Virus record (IMG/VR): IMGVR_UViG_3300032675_000074
Location: 1 to 36,007 of that record
Length of the DNA stretch: 36,007 nt
DNA from: a virus
Reading direction: 5' to 3' (one strand)
Positions within the stretch are counted from its first letter, which is position 1. Every line of letters begins with the position of its first letter. The notes beneath the pieces were generated by a model that saw only the letters and a program-made list of their open reading frames with translations, searched no databases and had not been told where the DNA came from. A program made the position numbers and the translations under genes. Shown here piece after piece: positions 8,680-16,698 of the stretch.

Positions 8680-8710
8680 ATTCCTGTTCTCTCTGAAACG
8701 GTTTACAATT

Positions 8711-8722
8711 TATTTATAAATA
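8711..8722. promoter_or_regulatory. Palindromic divergent late promoter
   Basis: The 12-bp perfect palindrome TATTTATAAATA contains TATAAATA on the + strand (8715-8722) and TATAAATA on the minus strand (8718 back to 8711), overlapping by four bases. The plus gene starts at 8750 and the minus gene at 8679, each about 28-33 bp from its element. It should fire both ways with gp55 polymerase. Confidence 0.75.
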
Positions 8723-8749
8723 TCTATAAAGAACTCATAGGATTTTGCA

Positions 8750-9271
8750 ATGACAGCTATAGATTCAACCCCAGGAAACCCAAATTTTTTATCACCACTA
8801 AATTTTGTTTTTTCATTGAAACGTGCACCTCATGTGAATTTTTTTATACAAGAATGTAATATTCCAGGTTTGGCCTTAAGACCTTTAAATGTTCCTACAC
8901 CACTTGTTCGTATCCCATATGGTGGTGATCATATTATGTATAATGAATTGTCAATCACATTCAAGGTCGATGAAGATCTTCAAAACTATATGGAAATTTT
9001 TACCTGGCTCAAATCATTGGGTAAACAAGAATATCAGTATTATGCAAATCTTGAAACACAACCAGTCATGTCTGCTGCAGGTCTAAAGTCTGATATTCTG
9101 ATGACAATCCTTGATGGAACAAAGAATCCAAATTATCAAATTACATATCGTGATTGTATTCCAATCTCCCTTTCAGATGTAAAGTTCAGATCAGATGCTC
9201 AGGATGTAAATTATGTTTCGGCTTCAGCACAATTTAGATACACACTTTTTGATATAGATCCAATCATATAG
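8750..9271 (+). CDS. Tail-tube-like protein (gp19/gp54-type fold likely)
   Basis: 173 residues. The sequence shows the layout of marine T4-like tail-tube-family proteins: SPLNFVFSLKRAPHVNFFIQ, then CNIPGLAL, then RIPYGGDHIMYNELSITFKV, DEDLQNYMEIFTWLKSLG, and a C-terminal SASAQFRYTLFDI. The 'NIPG ... tTFxVDEDLxNYxEIxxWL' pattern fits small barrel proteins of the tail tube and tube initiator. Which of these it is (gp19, gp54 or an accessory paralogue) cannot be told from here. A late promoter 28 bp upstream fits a virion gene. Confidence 0.6.
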   Translation: MTAIDSTPGNPNFLSPLNFVFSLKRAPHVNFFIQECNIPGLALRPLNVPTPLVRIPYGGDHIMYNELSITFKVDEDLQNYMEIFTWLKSLGKQEYQYYANLETQPVMSAAGLKSDILMTILDGTKNPNYQITYRDCIPISLSDVKFRSDAQDVNYVSASAQFRYTLFDIDPII

Positions 9272-9274
9272 TTG

Positions 9275-9303
9275 TTGACAATTAATAATATTTGTGATAT
9301 AGT
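9275..9303 (+). promoter_or_regulatory. Sigma-70-type promoter for uvsY-uvsW
   Basis: TTGACA (9275-9280), a 17-bp spacer, then TATAGT (9298-9303), preceded by TGTGA as an extended -10. It lies in the gap between the tail-like gene and uvsY and marks the switch from late to early/middle genes. Confidence 0.88.
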
Positions 9304-9328
9304 GTGAATTATTTGGTTCGAGGTGATT

Positions 9329-9766
9329 ATGAAGTTTGAGGATATTATTGCCGAATGGGATGTGGATTCTAATCTTGATAGAACTGAGATTGATCAAGAA
9401 GCTCTTAAGATTCCAAATCTCCATTCCAAGTATTACAAAATTTATGTTGCTGAAAAGAATATGCTTCGTGTTCTAGAAGCACAATTCAAAAGTCTAAAAC
9501 TTCAAAAGTATGAATTTTACACACAAGGTCATACCAAGGAGACCAGGGAAAAAGGTTGGGAATTACCCGATAAAGGTTTGATACTTAAAGCAGATATACC
9601 AATGTATATTGATGCCGATCCTGATATTATTTCAGCATCACTTAAAATTGGAACACAACAAGAAAAAGTTGAAATGCTTGAAAATATTATTAAATCTTTG
9701 AACAACAGAGGATATCTATTAAAAACAGCACTTGACTTTATAAAGTGGACACAGGGAGCATCGTAA
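9329..9766 (+). CDS. uvsY: Recombination mediator UvsY
   Basis: 145 residues (T4: 137). ATG 9329 is chosen over GTG 9323 because GAGG at 9320-9323 gives normal spacing. UvsY loads the UvsX recombinase on gp32-covered single strands. Visible family features: KFEDIIAEWDVDS at the start, IPNLHSKYYKIY, a long basic helix (LRVLEAQFKSLKLQKYEFYT) and a C-terminal helix ending in LLKTALDFIKW. It directly precedes and overlaps uvsW by one base (TAATG), the same pairing as in T4. Confidence 0.92.
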   Translation: MKFEDIIAEWDVDSNLDRTEIDQEALKIPNLHSKYYKIYVAEKNMLRVLEAQFKSLKLQKYEFYTQGHTKETREKGWELPDKGLILKADIPMYIDADPDIISASLKIGTQQEKVEMLENIIKSLNNRGYLLKTALDFIKWTQGAS

Positions 9767-11211
9767 TGGATTTGGTAACTATAAAAGGAAAGGATGAAGT
9801 ATATGTAAAGGTATCTTGTGATCCTTCTATTGCTATGGAAATTTCCGAAAGATTTACATTCGATGTCCCTGGTGCTAAATTTACACCTCTTTATAGAAAT
9901 AAAATGTGGGACGGAAAAATAAGACTATTCAATCCAATGACATGTCTCTTGTATAAAGGTCTTACCAAGAATCTGGAAGATTTTTGTTCCAAAAGAAATT
10001 ATGATATTGAATATGATTATTCAAATGCCGATACAGAATTTTCTCTCATCGAAGCAAAAAACTTTGTTGAATCCATTAAACCTAAACATACACCCAGGGA
10101 TTACCAATATGATGCTTTTGTCCATGGCGTAAGAAAAAATAGAGCTCTCCTTCTTTCTCCTACTTCTTCTGGCAAATCACTTATCATATATCTTCTTGCT
10201 AGATATTATAATTGCAAAACACTCATCATAGTTCCTACAATTTCTCTTGTCCGTCAGATGACTTCTGATTTCATTGACTATGGGCTTCCTTCGGATATAG
10301 AGATACATCAGGTTGTCGGTGGTGTAGAAAAGACATCTGATAAACAAATCATCATTTCTACATGGCAATCAATTTTCAAACAACCTAAAGCATATTTTAA
10401 AGATTTTGATCTTGTAATAGGTGACGAAGCACATTTATTCAAAGCAAAATCTCTCACTTCTATTATGACAGGTCTTGTCAACTGTAAGTATCGGTTTGGC
10501 ACTACAGGAACACTTGATGGTTCAAACTGTAATGCTCTTGTTCTTGAAGGTCTCTTTGGACCAGTTCATAGAGTCATTACAACTTCAGAACTTATCGAGA
10601 AGAAACATGCTGCAGATTTTACTATTAAATCCATTATTCTTAAATATCCGGATGAAATACGCAAACTTGTTGTAGGGTTTGATTATCAAAAAGAACTTGA
10701 TTTTATTGTTACAAATGCAAAGAGAAATAAATTCATCAAGAATCTAGTACTTTCCCTTCAAGGCAATACACTTGTTCTTTTTCAATTTGTAGAGAAACAT
10801 GGAAAACCTTTGTATGATCTAATTAAAAGTGAAGCAGGTGATAGAAAAGTATATTTTATTTCAGGTGATGTTTCGGGTGATGAAAGAGAAGAAATCAGAC
10901 ATACAATCGAAACAGATAAAAATGCTATTATAATTGCTAGTTATGGAACAACTTCAACTGGTGTAAATATTATCAATCTCCATAATGTTATATTTACATC
11001 ACCTTCAAAGAGTAGAGTAAGGAATCTCCAATCAATCGGGAGAGTACTTCGGAAATCCACAGAGAAAGTCAATGCAACACTTTATGATATTGCAGATGAT
11101 TTTTCATGGAAATCCAAAAAGAATTACACTTTCCTTCATCTGATCGAGAGAATTAAAATATACGCAGAGGAGAAATTCAACTATAAAACATATAATGTAG
11201 AACTAAAGTAA
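9766..11211 (+). CDS. uvsW: DNA/RNA helicase UvsW
   Basis: 481 residues from ATG 9766, with GGGAG at 9754-9758. This superfamily 2 helicase unwinds branched DNA and R-loops and helps switch from origin- to recombination-dependent replication. Domains: N-terminal DNA-binding domain (about 1-100); helicase core with Walker A SPTSSGKS (131-138), GDEAH (219-223) and a TTGTL motif near 246; C-terminal RecA lobe with SYGTTSTGVNI and motif VI QSIGRVLRKS. Length is close to T4 UvsW (503). It forms an operon with uvsY. Confidence 0.96.
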   Translation: MDLVTIKGKDEVYVKVSCDPSIAMEISERFTFDVPGAKFTPLYRNKMWDGKIRLFNPMTCLLYKGLTKNLEDFCSKRNYDIEYDYSNADTEFSLIEAKNFVESIKPKHTPRDYQYDAFVHGVRKNRALLLSPTSSGKSLIIYLLARYYNCKTLIIVPTISLVRQMTSDFIDYGLPSDIEIHQVVGGVEKTSDKQIIISTWQSIFKQPKAYFKDFDLVIGDEAHLFKAKSLTSIMTGLVNCKYRFGTTGTLDGSNCNALVLEGLFGPVHRVITTSELIEKKHAADFTIKSIILKYPDEIRKLVVGFDYQKELDFIVTNAKRNKFIKNLVLSLQGNTLVLFQFVEKHGKPLYDLIKSEAGDRKVYFISGDVSGDEREEIRHTIETDKNAIIIASYGTTSTGVNIINLHNVIFTSPSKSRVRNLQSIGRVLRKSTEKVNATLYDIADDFSWKSKKNYTFLHLIERIKIYAEEKFNYKTYNVELK

Positions 11212-11265
11212 CTCTTTATTGTTTTCCTCAGGAACCATTATACCATCAGTGAAGGATTTGTCAAT

Positions 11266-11787
11266 ATGAAAAGTAAGTCTACCCCACGGCACTACGTTAA
11301 CAATCGAGATTTATATGATGCTTTGGTGAAATATAATGAAAAAATAAAAGAATCAAATGATCTTCCGAAAATTCCTGATTACATTGGAATTTGTATATCA
11401 AAAATTTGTGAAAGACTTTCTTTAAAACCTAACTTCTCTGGATATACTTTTAGAGATGAAATGGTCGATGATGGGATTGAAAACTGTATTGCTTCAATTA
11501 AAAGTTTTGATCCTTCAAAAACAGAGAATCCATTTGCATATTTTACCCAAATTGCATGGAATGCTTTTTTAAGAAGAATTGCAAAAGAGAAGAAACAAAC
11601 TTATCTTAAGCATAAAAATTTACAACACCTCATGCTTTCTGATGTTCATAACACTTTTCAAATTGATTCAAATGAAGCTTCGGACGAAATTATACGTAGT
11701 TTTGAAGAAAAACAGTTGACAAAAGTCAATAAAAATGTTATAGTGACTACTGGTATAGAAAAATTTATGTCTGGAGATTCAGAATGA
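11266..11787 (+). CDS. 55: Late-transcription sigma factor gp55
   Basis: 173 residues (T4 gp55: 185). GAAGGA at 11251-11256 supports ATG 11266. gp55 replaces sigma-70 on host core polymerase, recognises the NATAAATA late element and works with clamp gp45 as mobile activator. The signature region is FDPSKTENPFAYFTQIAWNA followed by FLRRIAKEKKQTYLKHKN, equivalent to sigma region 2. The C-terminus of T4 gp55 binds gp45; here the tail is short (EKFMSGDSE). Its presence explains the late elements found in front of the head and tail-like genes. Confidence 0.95.
   Translation: MKSKSTPRHYVNNRDLYDALVKYNEKIKESNDLPKIPDYIGICISKICERLSLKPNFSGYTFRDEMVDDGIENCIASIKSFDPSKTENPFAYFTQIAWNAFLRRIAKEKKQTYLKHKNLQHLMLSDVHNTFQIDSNEASDEIIRSFEEKQLTKVNKNVIVTTGIEKFMSGDSE
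11716..11744 (+). promoter_or_regulatory. Sigma-70-type promoter inside the 3' end of gene 55
   Basis: TTGACA (11716-11721), 17-bp spacer, TATAGT (11739-11744). It is placed 40 bp before the small gene at 11784, so genes 47 and 46 can be transcribed separately from 55. The -35, spacing and -10 equal those of the uvsY promoter, which argues against chance despite lying in coding sequence. Confidence 0.65.
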
Positions 11788-11957
11788 AAAATTCACATCT
11801 TGTCCCACAAGCTGTCATTGATGCAGTAATCGGTATGTCAGATGAAAATAACAATTCTACTATTAAATCAAATTTTGAGGATCGTGTGAAAGCCATCAGG
11901 GAATTCTGTGATACTGCTTTAAGAAAGAACTTGGAACAAAAAAAGTCACGTCGGTAA
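11784..11957 (+). CDS. Small conserved protein between genes 55 and 47
   Basis: 57 residues, overlapping gene 55 by ATGA and gene 47 by TAATG, so it is tightly fitted in the operon and almost certainly translated. It starts SHLVPQAVIDAVIGM and continues with a charged helix (FEDRVKAIREFCDTALRKNL) ending in basic residues KKSRR. Marine T4-like phages have a comparable small helical gene before 47. No function is known to me. Confidence 0.7.
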   Translation: MKNSHLVPQAVIDAVIGMSDENNNSTIKSNFEDRVKAIREFCDTALRKNLEQKKSRR

Positions 11958-13009
11958 TGCGGATCGGATTAATTACGGATACTCATTGGGGTGTCCGTTC
12001 AGATAATATAGCATTTCTTGATAACACCAAGAAATTTTTGGATAATATCTTTTTTCCTTATCTAGATAAGCATCAGATTGATACTGTAATACATCTTGGT
12101 GATCTTCTGGATCGTAGGAAGTATACAAATTCTCATACTGCATATCGAATGAGAGAAGATTATATTGATCCCATTCGAGCAAGGAAACTTGATTATCATC
12201 AAATTTTAGGAAACCATGATTGTTTCTTTAAAAATACTAACAGAGTAAATGCAGTTAGAGAATTCTGTGGTGATTATCAAGTATATGATAGTGCCCAAGA
12301 GGTAATTTTTGATGACACAAAAATACTTTTGGTGCCATGGATATGTCAAGAAAATAGGAATGAAACATATGATGCAATCAATAAAACACAAGCTTCAATC
12401 TGTCTTGGGCATCTCGAACTTGAAGGTTTTCAAATGTATCGAGATAGTGTTGCTACTCATGGCGATGATCGTAAAATGTTTGACAAGTTTGATCTTACTT
12501 GCTCTGGTCATTATCATCACCGTTCCAGTGATGGTTCTATATTTTATCTTGGTTCTCATGCTCAATTTACTTGGTCCGATTATGGAGATTCTAGAGGATT
12601 TCATGTATTGGATACGGAAAAAAGGGAGTTGACATTTATAGAGAATCCATATAAAATGTTCGAGAAGGTAGTATATGATGACACAGATACTACTCTTGCT
12701 AATCTTTTGGAAATAGATTTTGAACTATATAAAAATACTATTTGCAAAGTTATAGTAAAAAATAAAAATAACCCATATTGGTTTGATATGTTCTGTGAAC
12801 GCATAGAAAAGACAGGTGTGACTGACATGCAAATTGTCGATGATCATCTTAATATGAGCACCATAGAAGATTCGGAAATTACTACTTCTGCTGAAAATAC
12901 ATGGGATATTTTTAAAAACTATATTAGACAAATCAACACCACTTCTATTTCACCAGAGAAGCTCGAAAAGAAAATGGAAGATCTTTATATCAAGGCATCA
13001 AATCTCTAA
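11957..13009 (+). CDS. 47: Recombination endonuclease subunit gp47 (Mre11-like)
   Basis: 350 residues (T4: 339). This is the metallophosphoesterase nuclease of the gp46/gp47 complex, which resects DNA ends for recombination-dependent replication. Metal-binding motifs appear in order: DTHWG (residues 8-12), HLGDLLDRR, LGNHD, a GHLELEG block and SGHYHHR. The C-terminal third is the capping and gp46-binding part. It overlaps the preceding small gene (TAATG) and gene 46 by one base each. Confidence 0.96.
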   Translation: MRIGLITDTHWGVRSDNIAFLDNTKKFLDNIFFPYLDKHQIDTVIHLGDLLDRRKYTNSHTAYRMREDYIDPIRARKLDYHQILGNHDCFFKNTNRVNAVREFCGDYQVYDSAQEVIFDDTKILLVPWICQENRNETYDAINKTQASICLGHLELEGFQMYRDSVATHGDDRKMFDKFDLTCSGHYHHRSSDGSIFYLGSHAQFTWSDYGDSRGFHVLDTEKRELTFIENPYKMFEKVVYDDTDTTLANLLEIDFELYKNTICKVIVKNKNNPYWFDMFCERIEKTGVTDMQIVDDHLNMSTIEDSEITTSAENTWDIFKNYIRQINTTSISPEKLEKKMEDLYIKASNL

Positions 13010-14724
13010 TGTCTATACTATTTCGACGGATTCGATGGAAGAATTTTCTGTCAACCGGAAACCAATTTACAGAATTAGAACTTGACAGAAATGGAACGAC
13101 ACTTATCATTGGTTCAAATGGGTCTGGGAAATCAACATTTCTTGATGCTCTTACATTTGCACTATTTGGCAAACCTTTCCGGAATATTAACAAACCTCAA
13201 CTTATAAATTCTATTATTAAAAAGGATGCTGTAGTTGAGGTTGAATTTGATTCTGGTGCTGATGCTTATAAGATTATTCGTGGCTTAAAACCGGTAATCT
13301 TTGAAGTATATAAAAATGATGTTCTAGTCAATCAATCTTCTGATGTTCGTGACTATCAGGAAATTGTTGAGAAGAATATTCTCAAGATTAACTACAAATC
13401 ATTCTGTCAGGTAGTGGTTTTAGGTTCGGCTTCATTCATTCCATTTATGCAATTACCTGCTGCACAACGTAGATCCATCATTGAAGATTTACTTGATCTT
13501 CAGATATTCACTACCATGAATATTATATTAAAAGAACAAATTCAAGAAAATCTTGAAAATATTTGTGAAGCAGATCAGAAAGTCATTTTGGTCAAAGAAA
13601 AAATAAAGATAGTTCAGGAACATCTTCGTGAACAATCTTCTAGTAATGAAAAGAAAATTGAACAACTGGTTGAAAAAAACTCTAATCTTGAAAAAGCCAA
13701 ACTTCTTGCAAGTGAAGTAATTGAAAAGCATAGAATGGAAATTGAAAAGAATGAGGAACTAATCAAGGACAAAGCATCTCTGGAAAAGAAACTAAAAGCC
13801 TTAAATGTATACAAGAATCAAATTGACACAAAACTTGCTATCATTGAAAGTGAAATCAAGTTTCTAGAAAATAATGAAAGTTGTCCAACTTGTAAGCAAT
13901 CTATCGAGAAACACTTTCGTTGTGATTCCATTGAAGATAAAACTTCAAAACTTTCTGAACTGAAAGAAGGTCTAGAGAAACTATCGGAAACACAAGCTTC
14001 GATTGAAACAAGACTTTTGGAAATACAAGAAATTTCAAAGACTATAGATTCTTTGAACAGTTTGATTTCCATGCAAATCCTTGAGATAAAGCATGCTGAT
14101 ATGCAAATATCTCAAAATAAAAAGGATATAGTATCAATTAAGGATAGCATCAAAACAGAATCAAATGATAGAATAGTTGATTATGAAAAGCAATTCATGG
14201 AAGCCTCAACAGTCTATAACGAATATCAAGAAGAAAAGAAGGTACTTGCAACAGCAGGAATTCTTCTAAAAGATTCTGGTATTAAAACTACTATCATAAA
14301 TCAGTATGTTCCTATTATCAATAAGTTGATTACAAAATATCTTTCAATTATGGATTTCCATTGTCAATTTGAAATTAACAATCAATTTGAGGAAACCATC
14401 AAATCTCGTCATCGGGATGAATTTAGTTATGCATCTTTCTCGGAAGGTGAGAAACAGAGAATCAATCTTGCTATTCTCTTTACTTGGAGAGCTATAGCAA
14501 AGATGAGGAATTCTCTTTCGACAAATCTTCTCATCCTAGATGAAATATTTGATTCCTCGATTGATGCCGCTGGTGTAGATCAACTTATGTCTATCATTCA
14601 AAGTCAAGGAACTGACACAAACTTATATGTTATATCACACAAAGAACAAATGCTAGATAGATTCAACACTGTTATCAAATTTTCAAAGAAAAGTAATTTT
14701 AGTCATATGGAGGATGCAGCATGA
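13009..14724 (+). CDS. 46: Recombination ATPase subunit gp46 (Rad50-like)
   Basis: 571 residues (T4: 560). SMC/Rad50-type ATPase that partners gp47. Walker A GSNGSGKS is at 35-42, long coiled coils flank a zinc hook CPTC at 292-295, the ABC signature reads FSEGEKQRINLAI near 480, and Walker B is LLILDEIFDSS near 516, followed by an H-loop (VISHKEQ). All parts needed for ATP-driven clamping are intact. Gene order 47-46 with overlap is standard. Confidence 0.97.
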   Translation: MSILFRRIRWKNFLSTGNQFTELELDRNGTTLIIGSNGSGKSTFLDALTFALFGKPFRNINKPQLINSIIKKDAVVEVEFDSGADAYKIIRGLKPVIFEVYKNDVLVNQSSDVRDYQEIVEKNILKINYKSFCQVVVLGSASFIPFMQLPAAQRRSIIEDLLDLQIFTTMNIILKEQIQENLENICEADQKVILVKEKIKIVQEHLREQSSSNEKKIEQLVEKNSNLEKAKLLASEVIEKHRMEIEKNEELIKDKASLEKKLKALNVYKNQIDTKLAIIESEIKFLENNESCPTCKQSIEKHFRCDSIEDKTSKLSELKEGLEKLSETQASIETRLLEIQEISKTIDSLNSLISMQILEIKHADMQISQNKKDIVSIKDSIKTESNDRIVDYEKQFMEASTVYNEYQEEKKVLATAGILLKDSGIKTTIINQYVPIINKLITKYLSIMDFHCQFEINNQFEETIKSRHRDEFSYASFSEGEKQRINLAILFTWRAIAKMRNSLSTNLLILDEIFDSSIDAAGVDQLMSIIQSQGTDTNLYVISHKEQMLDRFNTVIKFSKKSNFSHMEDAA

Positions 14725-15215
14725 AATTAGTTGATTATAAAGATCCAATTCTTAAAGAAAAAAGTAAAGTATTTGACTTTAACGATCCACCTTTTGATCC
14801 GATTGAATATTCACAAAAACTCATAAGATTTGTGTATGATAACAATATCATTTGTGTTGCTGGTATTCAGGTAGGAATTCCCTATAGAGTTTTTGCAATG
14901 AGAGGTGCACCTGAAAATTATGTTATGTATAATCCAAGAATTGTGATGCCTTCTGCAGAAACAATAGTTCTTGAGGAAACTTCAGCTACATATCCTGATT
15001 TTATTTGCAAAGTTTCCAGACCACAGCATGTAAAGGTAAGATTTGCTACACCAAATGGAGAAATAAGAACTGAAACATTTACAGGTCTAAGTGCAAGAGT
15101 ATTTCAACATAATATGGATTTTTTAGAAGGAGAAAGATTTTGGAAAACATGCAGCAAGCTCCAATTCGATATGGCCAAGAAAAAAAGTTCCCTGGAGTTT
15201 TTGACGTTCAGGTAA
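14721..15215 (+). CDS. Peptide deformylase homologue with degenerate metal site
   Basis: 164 residues, overlapping gene 46 by 4 bp (ATGA). Deformylases remove the formyl group from new proteins; marine T4-like phages often carry one. The fold's landmarks are present: DPILKEKSK near the start, AGIQVG (47-52; normally G-x-G-L-A-A-x-Q), a strand RVFAMRG, and ARVFQHNMDFLEG (125-137). But three of the four catalytic positions differ: in place of EGCLS it has ETSAT-type residues (Ser88 where Cys binds metal), and HExxDH has become His130-Asn131 with Phe134 for the second His. It is therefore probably catalytically dead as a metalloenzyme or has taken another role. The C-terminus overlaps the next gene by 67 bp. 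Confidence 0.85.
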   Translation: MKLVDYKDPILKEKSKVFDFNDPPFDPIEYSQKLIRFVYDNNIICVAGIQVGIPYRVFAMRGAPENYVMYNPRIVMPSAETIVLEETSATYPDFICKVSRPQHVKVRFATPNGEIRTETFTGLSARVFQHNMDFLEGERFWKTCSKLQFDMAKKKSSLEFLTFR

Positions 15216-15400
15216 GACTTTTCAGATATGATGATCTTGAAGGTCAGAAGTTGGTATCTGAAACTTATATTTTAGAAACTTATTATCCAATTTGGCGTAA
15301 AAGAATGGCCAATAAAATGGGAAAAGATTCTAAACTTATTACAGAAGAAAATTGCATTGAAGATTTCTGTGCGCTTCATTATGCGTGGGAAATTAGTTGA
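15149..15400 (+). CDS. Small conserved T4-like protein overlapping the deformylase homologue
   Basis: 83 residues from ATG 15149 (a TTG start at 15140 is possible). Its first 67 bp overlap the end of the deformylase homologue in another frame. The sequence FPGVFDVQVRLFRYDDLEGQ, then ETYYPIWRKRMANKM, then EENCIEDFCALHYAWE resembles a small protein seen near recombination genes in marine T4-like phages. It has an alpha/beta feel and no membrane segment. Function unknown. The stop codon coincides with the -35 of the next promoter. Confidence 0.65.
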   Translation: MQQAPIRYGQEKKFPGVFDVQVRLFRYDDLEGQKLVSETYILETYYPIWRKRMANKMGKDSKLITEENCIEDFCALHYAWEIS

Positions 15401-15425
15401 CAAAAATTCAAATATGGTATATTAT
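15397..15425 (+). promoter_or_regulatory. Sigma-70-type promoter for the 15.4-17.8 kb operon
   Basis: TTGACA (15397-15402), 17-bp spacer, TATTAT (15420-15425). The leader contains an 11-codon ATG frame at 15431-15466 that ends across the start of the first gene at 15456; whether this mini-frame is translated is unknown. Confidence 0.8.
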
Positions 15426-15455
15426 ACATTATGAATAACTTGATGGAATCATATT

Positions 15456-15827
15456 ATGGAAATTAAAACTAAATACAGTATCGGCAATTCGTTGTGGTTT
15501 CCCCGTGTTTTCAACGATATGAATGTAGATAAAATTGAAGTAAATGGTGAGATTTATACAAAATCGACGCTAGTTCTTTGTGCTTCAGCATTTTTAATGG
15601 ATATTGTTTCAATATCCATTGTAGTTGAAACGGATGGTGAAATTTCCACAGAATATTGTTTTCAAGAATACAACGAATCCTCAAAAGGTTTTCACAGATA
15701 TTTTATAGATGAGGAACATCTTAAAACTGCTTTTGATTCTGAAGATGGTGCTTTAGAATTTGCACAAAATTGGAAGACCAATCAAAATCGTGAATACTAT
15801 GGTTTCAATGAGCTTGATTATCTATAA
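15456..15827 (+). CDS. Hypothetical phage protein
   Basis: 123 residues. It begins MEIKTKYSIGNSLWF, a start common in small T4-like phage proteins with a beta-barrel-like N-terminus, then alternates hydrophobic strands (LMDIVSISIVVETDGEIS) and an acidic, aromatic C-terminal half (NREYYGFNELDYL). First gene after the promoter at 15397; no strong ribosome site is visible. Function unknown. Confidence 0.6.
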   Translation: MEIKTKYSIGNSLWFPRVFNDMNVDKIEVNGEIYTKSTLVLCASAFLMDIVSISIVVETDGEISTEYCFQEYNESSKGFHRYFIDEEHLKTAFDSEDGALEFAQNWKTNQNREYYGFNELDYL

Positions 15828-16369
15828 TGAATATTTTTATGCTTGATTCAAATCCTGTTCAAGCAGCACGATGGATGGTCGATAAACACGTTGTAAAAAT
15901 GATCCTGGAATCAGCACAACTTTTATCAACAGCACATCGTCTGCTTGACGGGAAGGAATCCCAAGCATCAATCAATGGTCGGAAACGGAAATTGTGGTCT
16001 TTGTTTGATGAACGAGAAACACAAATGTATAAGGCAACACATGTAAATCATCCATGTGCTATTTGGTGTCGTGAATCTGTTGAAAATTATTCATGGCTTG
16101 TGGAACATTTCTTTGCTCTGCTTGATGAATATACCTACAGGTATAACAAGAAGCACAAATGTTCTGATATGGGCTTTATTCTTCAATCTCCTCCGTTAAA
16201 TCTAAAAGAATGGAATATTACCCCAGCACCATCTTGTATGGCCAAGGAATACATAGTTTCAGATAATGTAATAGAAAACTATCGGAACTATTATAAAGTT
16301 GGTAAGAAACATATTCATAGTTGGAAAAATCGTGAAACACCAGAATGGATTATGAACAATGAAATTTGA
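15827..16369 (+). CDS. Conserved T4-like phage protein of unknown function
   Basis: 180 residues, overlapping the previous stop by one base. It carries a widely conserved phage pattern: MNIFMLDSNPVQAARWMVDK, HVVKMILESAQLLSTAHR, THVNHPCAIWCRES, a Trp/Tyr-rich middle, and a C-terminal YRNYYKVGKKHIHSWKNRETP. The early D..K...KM..E..Q arrangement has some likeness to pyrimidine-dimer glycosylase-type small proteins, but the match is too loose for a call. Conserved His, Arg and Trp residues suggest an enzyme or nucleic-acid-binding protein. Confidence 0.65.
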   Translation: MNIFMLDSNPVQAARWMVDKHVVKMILESAQLLSTAHRLLDGKESQASINGRKRKLWSLFDERETQMYKATHVNHPCAIWCRESVENYSWLVEHFFALLDEYTYRYNKKHKCSDMGFILQSPPLNLKEWNITPAPSCMAKEYIVSDNVIENYRNYYKVGKKHIHSWKNRETPEWIMNNEI

Positions 16370-16514
16370 TATTGTGAATATAGAAGATAAAGATGATGGA
16401 TCTGTTATTCTTACAATAGATATGGATCGTGAAACAATGCTTATATTTGCTGAAATTGGAATTATGAAAACTATTATTGATGCTGCTAATGGAGTTGTAA
16501 AAAATGAAGGATAA
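16359..16514 (+). CDS. Small hypothetical protein
   Basis: 51 residues, overlapping the previous gene by 11 bp and the next by 11 bp. It reads MKFDIVNIEDKDDGSVILTI followed by a helix with ETMLIFAEIGIMKTIIDAAN. Tight packing in the operon and balanced composition support translation. I do not recognise it. Confidence 0.55.
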   Translation: MKFDIVNIEDKDDGSVILTIDMDRETMLIFAEIGIMKTIIDAANGVVKNEG

Positions 16515-16698
16515 TATTTCAGATAGAATGATTGAACTTATGGAACCCATCGACCGACAAATCATGATGTGTGATAATCCCAATGATTTATTGGCTTTGG
16601 CAAGTATCATGCTTACTACATCGATGCGTATGTATAGTGCGGTGATTGGTGCTGAATCCATGAAAACCTTAGTTAAAGAATATCTAGATGAACTATAA
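16504..16698 (+). CDS. Small helical hypothetical protein
   Basis: 64 residues, almost entirely helical, methionine-rich (MIELMEPIDRQIMM, LASIMLTTSMRMYSAVIG). It starts within the end of the preceding gene and overlaps the lipoprotein gene by 11 bp. No known family. Confidence 0.55.
   Translation: MKDNISDRMIELMEPIDRQIMMCDNPNDLLALASIMLTTSMRMYSAVIGAESMKTLVKEYLDEL

Noticed and set aside
12629-12657. TTGACA-17-TAAAAT inside gene 47
   Set aside because: It lies in conserved coding sequence far from a gene start and lacks the TGTGR extension; taken as chance.
15431-15466. 11-codon frame in the leader of the 15456 gene
   Set aside because: Too short to support as a gene and without a ribosome site; noted only as a possible leader peptide.
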